This document shows, in pieces, positions 25,575-33,736 of a DNA stretch of 64,000 bases. Numbering within the stretch: position 1 is the first letter of the stretch; the number at the start of each line of letters is the position of its first letter. Origin of the DNA: Cohnella phaseoli. Lineage in GTDB: Bacteria > Bacillota > Bacilli > Paenibacillales > Paenibacillaceae. The position numbers and the translations under genes were made by a program. The DNA is taken from positions 62,001 to 126,000 of the forward strand of contig NZ_QRDZ01000004.1 in NCBI RefSeq assembly GCF_003386235.1, given 5' to 3'. The notes beneath the pieces were generated by a model that saw only the letters and a list, made by a program, of their open reading frames with translations, had not been told where the DNA came from and searched no databases.

Positions 25575-26853
25575 CGCGATCGTCGTAGGAGCGGGGCCGG
25601 CCGGAACCGCCTGCGCCTACGAGCTGGCGAAGGCCGGCGTTAATGTCATTCTGATCGAGCGGGGGGAGTACCCTGGCTCCAAGAACGTGATGGGCGGCGT
25701 GCTGTACCGCAAGATGATGGAGGAGATCGTCCCCGACTTCCATAAAGAAGCGCCGATCGAACGGCCGATCGTCGAGCAGAGATTTATGATGATGGATAAG
25801 ACATCGGCGGTAACGTTCTCCTACAAAGGCATGGAGTGGGCCGAAGAGCCGTACAACAACTTCACCGTACTGCGCGCGAAGTTCGACCAATGGTTCGCGG
25901 CCAAGGCGGTGGAGCAAGGCGCGCTGCTGCTGAACGAGACGGTCGTGCTCGAGTGCATCGTCGAGGACGGCAAAGTCGTCGGCGTGCGGACAGATCGGCC
26001 GGATGGGGAGTTGCGCGCCGATGTGGTTGTGCTGGCGGACGGCGTCAATTCCCTGCTCGCCAAGCAGCTCGGGTTCCATAAGGAATTCCGTCCGGACGAA
26101 GTGGCGCTGGCGACGATGGAAATTCTGAAGCTCGATAAGAAGATCATCGAGGATCGTTTTAATCTGGAGGAAGGTCAGGGCTGCACGATCGAGCTGTTCG
26201 GCGATGCGACGAAGGGCATCCTCGGCACCGGATTCCTGTACACGAACAAAGATACGCTCAGCATTGGCGTCGGGACGCTGCTTTCAGGCTTGATCAAGCA
26301 TAAAATAAAGCCCTACGAGCTAATGGAATACGTGAAGAAGCACCCGATGATTCGTCCCTACATTCAAGGCGCCGAGGCTCAGGAGTATCTGGCTCATCTG
26401 ATTCCCGAGGGCGGCTACCGCTCGATGCCCAAAGTCGTCGGAGCAGGAGTCCTCGTCGCGGGAGATGCGGCGCAGCTCGTGAACGCCATTCATCGCGAAG
26501 GCTCCAACATGGCTATGACGTCGGGGAGACTTGCGGCGGAGACGATTGTCGCGGCGAGAGAACGAGGCGACTTCTCGGAGGCGGCGCTTGACGATTATCG
26601 CAAGAAGCTGATGAGCGGCTTCGTCGGTCAGGATCTGAAGAAGTACAAGGACGCCACCCACCATTTTGACAAGTTCCCGCAATACTTTGAGCAATACATT
26701 CCGATGATGAACCGGGCGGCAAGCCAAATGCTGACCGTCGACGGCATGCCCAAGCGGGAGAAGCAAAGGAAAATCTGGAGGGACATCGGACCGGCCAAGG
26801 AGAAGATCAAAATGGCCCGCGACCTGTATCGCGCGTGGAGGGTGATGAAGTGA
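25558..26853 (+). CDS. fixC: FAD-dependent ETF:quinone oxidoreductase-type protein (FixC)
   Basis: The 431-aa protein overlaps fixB by 17 bases. The N-terminal dinucleotide-binding fold has VVGAGPAGTACAYELAKAG followed by an acidic residue in LIERGE, and a second FAD motif VLVAGDAAQLVNAIHREG near residue 300. FixC hands electrons from the FixAB flavoprotein to the quinone pool and to FixX. Start ATG 25558 is within the fixB end with AGAAAGGAAG upstream. Confidence 0.93.
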   Translation: MPEKFDAIVVGAGPAGTACAYELAKAGVNVILIERGEYPGSKNVMGGVLYRKMMEEIVPDFHKEAPIERPIVEQRFMMMDKTSAVTFSYKGMEWAEEPYNNFTVLRAKFDQWFAAKAVEQGALLLNETVVLECIVEDGKVVGVRTDRPDGELRADVVVLADGVNSLLAKQLGFHKEFRPDEVALATMEILKLDKKIIEDRFNLEEGQGCTIELFGDATKGILGTGFLYTNKDTLSIGVGTLLSGLIKHKIKPYELMEYVKKHPMIRPYIQGAEAQEYLAHLIPEGGYRSMPKVVGAGVLVAGDAAQLVNAIHREGSNMAMTSGRLAAETIVAARERGDFSEAALDDYRKKLMSGFVGQDLKKYKDATHHFDKFPQYFEQYIPMMNRAASQMLTVDGMPKREKQRKIWRDIGPAKEKIKMARDLYRAWRVMK

Positions 26854-27164
26854 TGGGCGAAACGCAGCCGGCAGCGTCAGCCAAGGGCGCAAGCATCGAG
26901 GAGAAGCAATATTTGCTTCGTTTTAACGCCGATACGCAGTCTCATCTGCATGTGATGGACACGGAAGTATGCCTGACGAGTTGTCCGGATAAAATCTGCA
27001 CCGTCTTCTGCCCGGCCGAAGTCTATAAATGGGAAGAGGTGCGCATGCACGTCGGCTACGAGGGCTGCCACGAGTGCGGAAGCTGCCGCATCGGCTGTCC
27101 TCATCAGAACATCAAATGGGTGTATCCGAAAGGCGGCCACGGCATCGTTTTTCGACTCGGATGA
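26853..27164 (+). CDS. fixX: Ferredoxin-like protein FixX
   Basis: The 103-aa protein starts at ATG 26853, overlapping the fixC stop (TGATG), with GGAGGG ten bases upstream. It carries the [4Fe-4S] motif CHECGSCRIGCP near the C-terminus and upstream cysteines in CLTSCPDKICTVFCP. Family members shuttle electrons from FixC. The length and closing segment are typical. Confidence 0.93.
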   Translation: MGETQPAASAKGASIEEKQYLLRFNADTQSHLHVMDTEVCLTSCPDKICTVFCPAEVYKWEEVRMHVGYEGCHECGSCRIGCPHQNIKWVYPKGGHGIVFRLG

Positions 27165-27181
27165 CAAAGGTGGGACTCGGG

Positions 27182-27334
27182 ATGAAGGTTGGCGATCACG
27201 TGGTCTATGTGCAGGACGGCACGCATGGGGTAATCGTCGAAATTCACGACAATCTGTACCATATCATCTGGGAAGATCATTTTAGCAGCTGGGAGCTTGG
27301 CGAACGGTTGAGAAAATGGGAAACGAAGTCGTAG
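27182..27334 (+). CDS. Small protein translationally linked to fixX (50 aa)
   Basis: Start ATG 27182 follows AAAGGTGGG at seven bases; ATG 27161, which overlaps the fixX stop (ATGA), is an alternative giving 57 aa. The product (MKVGDHVVYVQDGTHGVIVE at its start) is rich in beta-forming residues and looks like a small SH3/KOW-type barrel, with a charged C-terminus. It shares the fixABCX transcript and a terminator follows it, so it is probably made with the complex. Function unknown. Confidence 0.65.
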   Translation: MKVGDHVVYVQDGTHGVIVEIHDNLYHIIWEDHFSSWELGERLRKWETKS

Positions 27335-27365
27335 GCGGCCAATGGTCAGACTCATACCGGAAGAG

Positions 27366-27399
27366 AACCGCGTTCCTCATGGGATCGCGGTTGTTTGTG
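27366..27399 (+). terminator. Terminator of the fixABCX operon
   Basis: AACCGCG and CGCGGTT pair around a 13-base loop, followed by TGTTTGT. Confidence 0.65.
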
Positions 27400-27513
27400 T
27401 TGCCGGAGAACGGCCGGGATGCGGTTCGACAGGGCGGAAGATGAAACTTTACCCAATTCATTGCGTCTATATCAGTTGAACCAAAGACATCGGGAAAATC
27501 AGTCCAATGGGCA

Positions 27514-27542
27514 TTGCACATTCAAGGTTCAATCTATACAGT
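27514..27542 (+). promoter_or_regulatory. Sigma-A promoter for the beta-propeller gene
   Basis: TTGCAC (27514-27519), 17-bp spacer, TACAGT (27537-27542), about 34 bases before GTG 27576. Confidence 0.6.
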
Positions 27543-27575
27543 GCCTTCAAGGCGCAGAACACGGAGGGAAAAACT

Positions 27576-28883
27576 GTGCAACTCATGAGAAAAGCGGCTG
27601 GCGCAGCTTTGTCGCTGGCACTGCTTGCGTCGGTTCTGCCCGCTGTCGCCGGCCAAGCCGAGGCGGCAGGGAAAACCACCTACTCGCGCGAGTATGGAAT
27701 TATGGCTGCGGACAAGACGCCGATCCTCAAGCCCAAGTGGCAGCTTCAAGCCGATGTTGCGGGGGGAGGAGCGTCCGAAATTGCAGCGGCGGACGGCAGA
27801 TTGTTTTATTCTTACAAAAATAAGATCATTTCCGTAGATGCGACGACCGGCAAAACGAAGTGGACGTATGACGGCCGCCGTTCGAGCCCGCTATTGGCGG
27901 GCGAAGGCTCTCTTTATTTTGTTAATTCGCTCGGGTACCTGATCAAGCTGAACGCCAAGACGGGCGCGGCCGGCTGGAAAACGAAAATCGCCGACGCTTC
28001 CGAGGACGCTTTCTATTCTCTTGCTAGGGACGGAAGAACGCTATACGTGACTGAGCTTGACAGTCTGGCCGCCTATGACGCCTCCACGGGCAAGAGAAAG
28101 TGGAAAACCAAATCGCAGGAAATAGGATCGCCTCAATATCAGGGCACATATGGGGGAATCGCCGTCGTATCCGGAGTCGAGAACGGGGCGATAACGACAA
28201 TACATTTCTACGGCTATGAAGCAGCCTCGGGCAAGCGGCTCTGGGAGCTGGACGGCACGCATTCCGACGTGCTTCACGAACAGGACGGCTACTTGTATTT
28301 GCGCAACAATTGGCCCGTGCTCGATAACGGCTTTGCGGCAGTCATCGATAAAGTGGACGTCAAGACGGGGAAGATCGCCAAAACGCTCTCCTATATTCCG
28401 GAAGAAGACGTGGCTGGAAACAATGCGGCGGCGGTCATAATCGAAGGGAAATCGATCTACATCGAGCAGATTAAGTCCGGGGGGAGCAAGGTGTCCGTGT
28501 TCTCGCTGGATCGCGAGCCGGAAAAGCAGACGCCGCGGATTTACGAAAATCACGGGAAGTTTCTGGCTGGGCCTTATGCCGGCCGACTCTATTTCGAGGT
28601 CAACCAGAAGCTGATCGGGCTTAAGGATGGAGGCAACGGATTCATTGTCTTTAACGGGCCCGCGAACCCCATCGCGCAGCTGGATTTACTCGGCCAAGCC
28701 GCCGTTATCGGGCTAACGAACGGGCAAGTCTATTTGGCTAACGCGTCCACTGGCAAGGTGGCGGGCAAGCTTGTCACGGGTGCGAGACAGTTTGGGACCG
28801 CGAAAGTGGAGAACGGGATGGCGATCATTCAGGCCGAGGACCAAATTTACGCCGTAGCTTTGCCTTCGTCTCTGACTAAGTAA
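27576..28883 (+). CDS. Secreted PQQ-like beta-propeller repeat protein
   Basis: The 435-aa protein starts at GTG 27576, preceded by GGAGGG. A signal peptide ends around AGQAEAAG (about residue 28). The body is a series of propeller blades of the PQQ_2 type: NKIISVDATTGKTKWTYDG, YLIKLNAKTGAAGWKTK, LAAYDASTGKRKWKTKS, GQVYLANASTGKVAGK. Such proteins are structural or binding scaffolds and many bind no cofactor, so no enzyme activity is claimed. No lipobox or wall anchor is seen, so it is likely released or loosely wall-bound. Confidence 0.85.
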   Translation: MQLMRKAAGAALSLALLASVLPAVAGQAEAAGKTTYSREYGIMAADKTPILKPKWQLQADVAGGGASEIAAADGRLFYSYKNKIISVDATTGKTKWTYDGRRSSPLLAGEGSLYFVNSLGYLIKLNAKTGAAGWKTKIADASEDAFYSLARDGRTLYVTELDSLAAYDASTGKRKWKTKSQEIGSPQYQGTYGGIAVVSGVENGAITTIHFYGYEAASGKRLWELDGTHSDVLHEQDGYLYLRNNWPVLDNGFAAVIDKVDVKTGKIAKTLSYIPEEDVAGNNAAAVIIEGKSIYIEQIKSGGSKVSVFSLDREPEKQTPRIYENHGKFLAGPYAGRLYFEVNQKLIGLKDGGNGFIVFNGPANPIAQLDLLGQAAVIGLTNGQVYLANASTGKVAGKLVTGARQFGTAKVENGMAIIQAEDQIYAVALPSSLTK

Positions 28884-28941
28884 AGGAGATTGGCGGTCGG
28901 GAGTAGAAGCTTTATTTTATCCGTAAAGGGGGAGGGCTAAG

Positions 28942-30108
28942 TTGAGAATCGTTGGGGTCTCGCTTGCGGGGCTGATCGTTATCCTGGGCCTGACCGCATG
29001 CTGGGGCGGGGCGGATAAGCCCAAGCCGGCGGACTCCGCAAGCAGCGGCGTTGTGGCGCTTGAACCGGTCTTCGGAGAAGAGACGTTCGACAAGCCCGTA
29101 GGGTTGGAACGGCGGGAGGGCGATCCGGATGCGGTCTATCTCGTCGAGCAGCCGGGACGAATCGTAAGCAAAAGTCTAAGCAGACCGGATCAAGCGGCCG
29201 AGATCATACTGGACATCCGGGAGCGCGTGCACGACAAAGGCGGAGAGCAGGGTCTGCTGGGGCTCGCCTTCGATCCGCAGCGTCCGAACGACGCCTATGT
29301 GAACTACACGACCAAGACGCATACGGTTATTGCGCGGTATACCGCCGACCCGAACGACACGGGAAAGCTGGATCCGGGCAGCGAGCAGGTGCTGCTCACG
29401 TTCGAGCAGCCTTATTCCAACCATAATGGCGGCCAATTGGCGTTCGGACCGGACGGCTATTTGTATATCGCGGCCGGGGACGGAGGCAGCGGCGGCGATC
29501 CGCAGAACCACAGCCAGAACCTGGACAGTCTGCTTGGCAAAATATTGCGAATAGACGTGAGAGGCAAGACGGGGGAGCTCGCATATGCGATTCCTCCGGA
29601 CAACCCGTTCCTGGACAGCGGACGACCCGAAATCTATGCATACGGGCTGCGCAACCCTTGGCGCTTCAGCTTCGACGAGGAGAGCGGCAAGCTGTGGGCG
29701 GCGGACGTAGGCCAGGACCGCTTTGAGGAGATCAACCTGATCCAGCGCGGCGGCAATTACGGCTGGCGGCTGATGGAGGGGACGGAATGCTATAATCCGA
29801 AGAGCGACTGCCAGCGGGACGGTTTAATAGACCCCTTATTCTCGTACGGTCGAGATGACGGCGTATCGGTAACGGGAGGCTACGTATATCGCGGAAGCGA
29901 TATACCGGATTTGACGGGCTGGTACGTCTATGCGGATTATGGCATGGGCACGATATGGGCGCTGCGGGAGCGGGAAGATGGCAGCGCCGAGCACCGAGCG
30001 CTGCTGACCTCCGACCACAACGTCACCTCGTTCGGCTTGGATGCGAATAATGAGCTGTACGTCTGCACCGCCGATGGGCAAGTACTCAGAATGACAAAGA
30101 TTAGGTGA
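28942..30108 (+). CDS. PQQ-dependent sugar dehydrogenase-like lipoprotein (GSDH family)
   Basis: The 388-aa protein starts at TTG 28942 after GGGGGAGGG. The lipobox is ILGLTAC at about residue 20. The six-bladed glucose/sorbosone dehydrogenase fold is shown by QPGRI, GEQGLLGLAFDP, SNHNGGQLAFGPDGYLYIAAGDGG and YGLRNPWRFSFD, with GGNYGWRLMEG near residue 275. Homologues oxidise aldose sugars outside the cytoplasm with PQQ and calcium. No PQQ synthesis genes are present here, and many Firmicute members have unknown cofactor use. It is followed four bases later by the TcaA-like gene. Confidence 0.88.
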   Translation: MRIVGVSLAGLIVILGLTACWGGADKPKPADSASSGVVALEPVFGEETFDKPVGLERREGDPDAVYLVEQPGRIVSKSLSRPDQAAEIILDIRERVHDKGGEQGLLGLAFDPQRPNDAYVNYTTKTHTVIARYTADPNDTGKLDPGSEQVLLTFEQPYSNHNGGQLAFGPDGYLYIAAGDGGSGGDPQNHSQNLDSLLGKILRIDVRGKTGELAYAIPPDNPFLDSGRPEIYAYGLRNPWRFSFDEESGKLWAADVGQDRFEEINLIQRGGNYGWRLMEGTECYNPKSDCQRDGLIDPLFSYGRDDGVSVTGGYVYRGSDIPDLTGWYVYADYGMGTIWALREREDGSAEHRALLTSDHNVTSFGLDANNELYVCTADGQVLRMTKIR

Positions 30109-30112
30109 GCAT

Positions 30113-31411
30113 ATGACATCCAAGAAAATGAAAATCACGATCGGAGCGGCGGCGTTCGCGGTTCTCGCGGCTGTCGGGTTATATTTCCTGGGCAACTACT
30201 TGACGGACGAGCAGAGGCTGCTTGAGCGCTTCGAAAGCTCGATCGACAACGGGCAGCCGGACAAGCTGCTGAGCCTGTTCGCCGCGTCCGATGAAGGCGC
30301 GGCTGTAGAGCGCGCGACGGCGGAGGCGATCGTCAGCTATCTCGGTGCGGACGGGCCGGCGAAGCATGCGGTGCTTTCCAGACTGAAGTCGGAAATCGCG
30401 CGTTTGAGCGACGGCTCGGCGGAAGCTTCGACGAACGACGGAGAGTCCGCGTTTGTTTATGCGCACAAGAAGGAGAAGAAGCGCTGGTTCGTCTTCGACG
30501 ATTATGAGCTTAAGCTGCGCAGCTACAAGGTTCCGGTAACGACGAATTTCGGCGGCGCGCGGATTATGCTGAACGGGGAAGAAGCCGGAATTGCCGGGGT
30601 AGGAGGCTCAACGTTGCAGATGGGCCCGCTGCTGCCAGGGAAATATAAGGTCAAAGCGGTATACGCGGGTAAATATACGACACTGGAAAATGAGGTCGAG
30701 CTGGCTCTGTTCCCTCTGGGAAGCACGGCGCATCCGCTAGAGGTTCCGCTGAAAGGCGAATATGTCGACGTATTCTCTAACAACGGCTTTGCCCGTATTT
30801 TCATTAACGGAGAAGATATCGGATTAAGCGTAGAAGAGGGACAGCGGATCGGACCGATCGCGACGGACGGCTCGAATACAATACATGTGGAGGCCGATTA
30901 TCCGTGGGGTACCGTGAAGAGCGAGGAGCGGCCGATCGACGGCACGCGGGCGGAGTTCAAGCTGTCCGCCTTAACGGACGAGACGAAGGAGCAGATCGTG
31001 GATGCCGCGCATGCATTCGCGGCCAGCTGGTATGAGGCGTTCCGCGAACGCGACGCGGAGCGGCTTCGGAACGTCCATTCGGATCGCAAAGCCGACTTGG
31101 CCAGCCATTTCGCCGATATGGTCGCCGGAGACGAGCACTATATCGGGAAGCTGAAACGGGCGGTTTTCGACCGGGATAGCTTGCGCCTCGACCAACTGGA
31201 TGCTTCGGACTACTCGGCGACCGTGCTGGGTCGACTCGATTACGAGGAAGCCTATTATTACGGAGCGTTCGACTTCAGACCCGATCCGGTCGCCGGCTCG
31301 CAGACGATAAGCTATCGGCTTCGTTACGACAACGGCAAATGGATCGTATACGAATGGTCGGATGCCGGCTCCGCGGTTCTTTCCTCGAATGTGAAGAGCT
31401 ACGAGGGTTAA
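30113..31411 (+). CDS. TcaA/YvbJ-like membrane-anchored protein without zinc ribbon
   Basis: The 432-aa protein has one N-terminal membrane helix (about 8-27) and a long extracytoplasmic part resembling the TcaA family: a helical domain (about 30-110), two beta domains with VTTNFGGARIMLNGEEAG and YVDVFSNNGFARIFINGEDIG, and a C-terminal NTF2-like domain. TcaA of Staphylococcus affects glycopeptide tolerance, and B. subtilis YvbJ is uncharacterised. Usual relatives start with a zinc-ribbon (CxxC) in the cytoplasm; this one starts directly at the helix. It is probably co-transcribed with the dehydrogenase. Confidence 0.75.
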   Translation: MTSKKMKITIGAAAFAVLAAVGLYFLGNYLTDEQRLLERFESSIDNGQPDKLLSLFAASDEGAAVERATAEAIVSYLGADGPAKHAVLSRLKSEIARLSDGSAEASTNDGESAFVYAHKKEKKRWFVFDDYELKLRSYKVPVTTNFGGARIMLNGEEAGIAGVGGSTLQMGPLLPGKYKVKAVYAGKYTTLENEVELALFPLGSTAHPLEVPLKGEYVDVFSNNGFARIFINGEDIGLSVEEGQRIGPIATDGSNTIHVEADYPWGTVKSEERPIDGTRAEFKLSALTDETKEQIVDAAHAFAASWYEAFRERDAERLRNVHSDRKADLASHFADMVAGDEHYIGKLKRAVFDRDSLRLDQLDASDYSATVLGRLDYEEAYYYGAFDFRPDPVAGSQTISYRLRYDNGKWIVYEWSDAGSAVLSSNVKSYEG

Positions 31412-31447
31412 ACCTCATTTACGTAAATTGATTATTTAAAAGTTGAG

Positions 31448-31504
31448 GGCATCTATCTCCTTCCACTGCTATATGAGGCAGTGTCCAAGAGATAGATGCC
31501 TTTA
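31448..31504 (+). terminator. Two-tier terminator hairpin
   Basis: GGCATCTATCTC (from 31448) pairs perfectly with GAGATAGATGCC (to 31500), and CACTGC/GCAGTG form a second stem inside it. TTTACTT follows. It closes the dehydrogenase/TcaA-like unit. Confidence 0.75.
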
Positions 31505-31568
31505 CTTATGAGATAGCCGGGATAAACTCGTTTCATTTGTCACGCAAATCAAATTCGTACTTCCAATG

Positions 31569-31580
31569 GGACATATGTCC
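31569..31580. promoter_or_regulatory. 12-bp perfect palindrome upstream of the CRP/FNR-type gene
   Basis: GGACATATGTCC is perfectly self-complementary and lies 68 bases before the regulator's start. It may be a binding site, possibly for the regulator itself; no known consensus is matched. Confidence 0.35.
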
Positions 31581-31647
31581 TTTTGCTCAGGGAATAATGG
31601 TTTTACAATGGGTGCAGACAATAGACGTGGACGGTCAGGTGAACGGG

Positions 31648-32346
31648 ATGAGACAAATTCGCGATCCGGCGCTGCTGCGGAGAGTTATGGAAGAGCAGAG
31701 GCTGGCCGGCATGTTCGGAGAGAAGACGGAAGCGGTCATGGAGCTATACGAGTTCGGCAAAGGGGAGATGATCTGTCGGGCCGAGGACAGCATCGAACAT
31801 CTCTTCATGCTGGTCCGGGGCAAGCTCAAAATTTATCGGGTGCTGCCCAACGGCAAATCGATTTTGCTCCGCTTCAACAACCCGCTCAGCCTGATCGGGG
31901 ACATGGAGATGCTGGGCGACTTGAAGGTCAACAACTCGGTGGAATCGGTGGGGAACACGCTGTTTATCGGCATTAAGCGGCAGGCGCTGGCCGATACGGC
32001 GAGCGAAGACCCGGCGTTCCTGCGCTTTATTATCAAGCATCTGGCCCGCAAGCTGAATACGAACTCCACGGTCGCCAGCCTCAATATTTTGTACCCGGTG
32101 GAAACGAGGTTTGCCAGCTATCTGGTCGCGATTACGGCCGACGAGCACGACCGCGAGCGGATCGAGGAGCTGAAAGCATCCAAGCTGACCGAAATCGCGG
32201 AGCTTCTCGGAACGAGCTACCGTCATCTGAATCGGGTGATCGCGCAGTTTGTCGCGCAGGGATTGGTCGAACGGTCGAGGGGAGCTCTGTACGTCAAGGA
32301 TATTGCCGGCTTACAGCGTCTTGCGAGCGGCACATTGTACAGCTAG
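31648..32346 (+). CDS. CRP/FNR-family transcription regulator, YeiL-like
   Basis: The 232-aa protein is counted from ATG 31648, which has CAGGTG upstream; the frame is open further 5' but without a ribosome site. An N-terminal cyclic-nucleotide-like beta-roll (about 25-130, with YRVLPNGKSILLRFNNPLS) is followed by a dimer helix and a C-terminal winged helix containing KLTEIAELLGTSYRHLNRV. No cysteine cluster typical of FNR [4Fe-4S] binding is present. YeiL of E. coli is the nearest type I recognise. The neighbour downstream is a YdcZ-type transporter, which it may control. Confidence 0.85.
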   Translation: MRQIRDPALLRRVMEEQRLAGMFGEKTEAVMELYEFGKGEMICRAEDSIEHLFMLVRGKLKIYRVLPNGKSILLRFNNPLSLIGDMEMLGDLKVNNSVESVGNTLFIGIKRQALADTASEDPAFLRFIIKHLARKLNTNSTVASLNILYPVETRFASYLVAITADEHDRERIEELKASKLTEIAELLGTSYRHLNRVIAQFVAQGLVERSRGALYVKDIAGLQRLASGTLYS

Positions 32347-32443
32347 GGCGTGTAAGCAAACCCGCTCAGGGCTCTTTCACCGTCTTTTCGCCCCCTGCGT
32401 CGTTACTTTCACTTGACGCACCCCCGGTACGCCTTCACAAAAG

Positions 32444-32461
32444 TTCGTTGCATGGAACGAA
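32444..32461. promoter_or_regulatory. Inverted repeat upstream of the YdcZ-type gene
   Basis: TTCGTT and AACGAA flank GCATGG, giving an 18-bp dyad of the size bound by CRP/FNR proteins. It lies 62 bases before the transporter start and just downstream of the CRP/FNR-type gene, so it is a candidate operator. Confidence 0.4.
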
Positions 32462-32523
32462 AATTCGACCAAATCTACTATCCTCGGAGTAGGCATACTC
32501 GCCCAAGGAGAGGTGAAGCGAAA

Positions 32524-32952
32524 ATGTTGGGAGCTCTATACGCGCTGATTGCGGGCTTGTTCGTTAGCGTTCAAGGGATATTTAACGTGCGGCTTAGCGA
32601 GAAGGTCGGCTTCTGGCTGACGAACGCGATCGTGCACGGATCGGGTTTCGTTCTGTCTCTCGTCGTGTTCTGGCTCATAAGAGACGGAAGCTTGCATAAG
32701 CTCGGTTCAGTCAACAAGCTGTATCTTCTCGGCGGCTGCATGGGCGTCGTAATCGTCTTCACGGCCATGAAGTCGGTTATTGCGCTCAACCCGGCGTACG
32801 CAATCGCCATTCTGCTGATCGCGCAGCTGCTCGGAACGCTCGCCGTCGAAAGCTTCGGCCTGTTCGGCGTCGACAAGGTGGCGCTGTCGGCCAACAGGCT
32901 GATCGGCATCGGCGTTATGATCGCGGGAGTCGCCATATTCAAGCTGAAATAA
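32524..32952 (+). CDS. DMT-superfamily YdcZ (DUF606) small membrane transporter
   Basis: The 142-aa protein starts at ATG 32524 with AGGAGAGG upstream. Five membrane helices are evident and the motif GLFVSVQGIFNVRLSEKVG at the N-terminus is typical of DUF606. Members are half-size drug/metabolite transporters that probably work as dimers. Only a single copy is seen here. It is convergent with the yesN-type gene, with 12 bases between the stops and no terminator seen. Confidence 0.85.
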   Translation: MLGALYALIAGLFVSVQGIFNVRLSEKVGFWLTNAIVHGSGFVLSLVVFWLIRDGSLHKLGSVNKLYLLGGCMGVVIVFTAMKSVIALNPAYAIAILLIAQLLGTLAVESFGLFGVDKVALSANRLIGIGVMIAGVAIFKLK

Positions 32953-32964
32953 GCCGACGTCCGC

Positions 32965-33720
32965 TTATACGCGTTCCTTGTTGTCCCGGTACTCGTTGGG
33001 CGTAATGCCGGTGACGCTTTTGAATACTTTGAAAAAATATTTCTCGTCGGAGAATCCGATTTTTGTAGCGATCTCGTAAATTTTATACTTCGGGTCCAGA
33101 AGAAGCATCTTCGATTTCTCGATGCGCAGCTTTTGCAAATAACGAACGAAATTAACTCCCGTCTTCTTCTTGAATAAGGAGCTGAAATAGCTCGGGTTCA
33201 TGAAAATTTGTTCCGCTGCGGAGCGCAGCGTGATATCTTGATCGTAATGGCGTTCCAGGAACTCCACGATGTGGGCAATCGAATGGTTATCGTAGGCCGA
33301 GGGCCGGGTTTCCGCCGTTTCGCGAGCGGGACGCAAGAGGCGCTCCGAATCCAACTGTGCGATCAGCTTCGTCAACGCATCATACAGGTTCTTCTTCTTA
33401 ATCGGCTTAAGCAGGTATTCGCCGACTCCGAGAGAAATGGCTTGCTGCGCATACGAGAATTGGCCGTAACCGCTCAGAATGATCGTTTTGCAGCGGATCC
33501 CCGCTTGGGCCAGATCGGCCAGCAGCTCCAGTCCGTCCCCGTCCCCCATGCGAATATCCGTGACCAGCACGTGCACCTCCTGTGCGCCTGCGATTTCCAG
33601 CGCCTGCCTTCCGCTGGAAGCTTCAAGAATGGAAACGAACCCCAGATCCATCTCCTGGATAATCTTCTTGATTCCCGCCCGGATAATATCCTCGTCCTCC
33701 ACAATCAGCAATCGGTACAT
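32965..33720 (-). CDS. YesN-type response regulator with AraC output domain
   Basis: The 251-aa protein has an N-terminal receiver domain (about 1-120, phospho-Asp in VLVTDIRM, Lys in YLLKPIKK) and a C-terminal AraC helix-turn-helix pair (about 150-248, ending FKVFKSVTGITPNEYRDNKE). It is about half the length of many Paenibacillus YesN proteins because the middle region is nearly absent. It lies 16 bases after its partner kinase and divergent from a sugar importer, which it probably activates when glycan is sensed. Confidence 0.93.
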   Translation of the reverse strand: MYRLLIVEDEDIIRAGIKKIIQEMDLGFVSILEASSGRQALEIAGAQEVHVLVTDIRMGDGDGLELLADLAQAGIRCKTIILSGYGQFSYAQQAISLGVGEYLLKPIKKKNLYDALTKLIAQLDSERLLRPARETAETRPSAYDNHSIAHIVEFLERHYDQDITLRSAAEQIFMNPSYFSSLFKKKTGVNFVRYLQKLRIEKSKMLLLDPKYKIYEIATKIGFSDEKYFFKVFKSVTGITPNEYRDNKERV

Positions 33721-33736
33721 TTTGTTCGCCTCGCTT

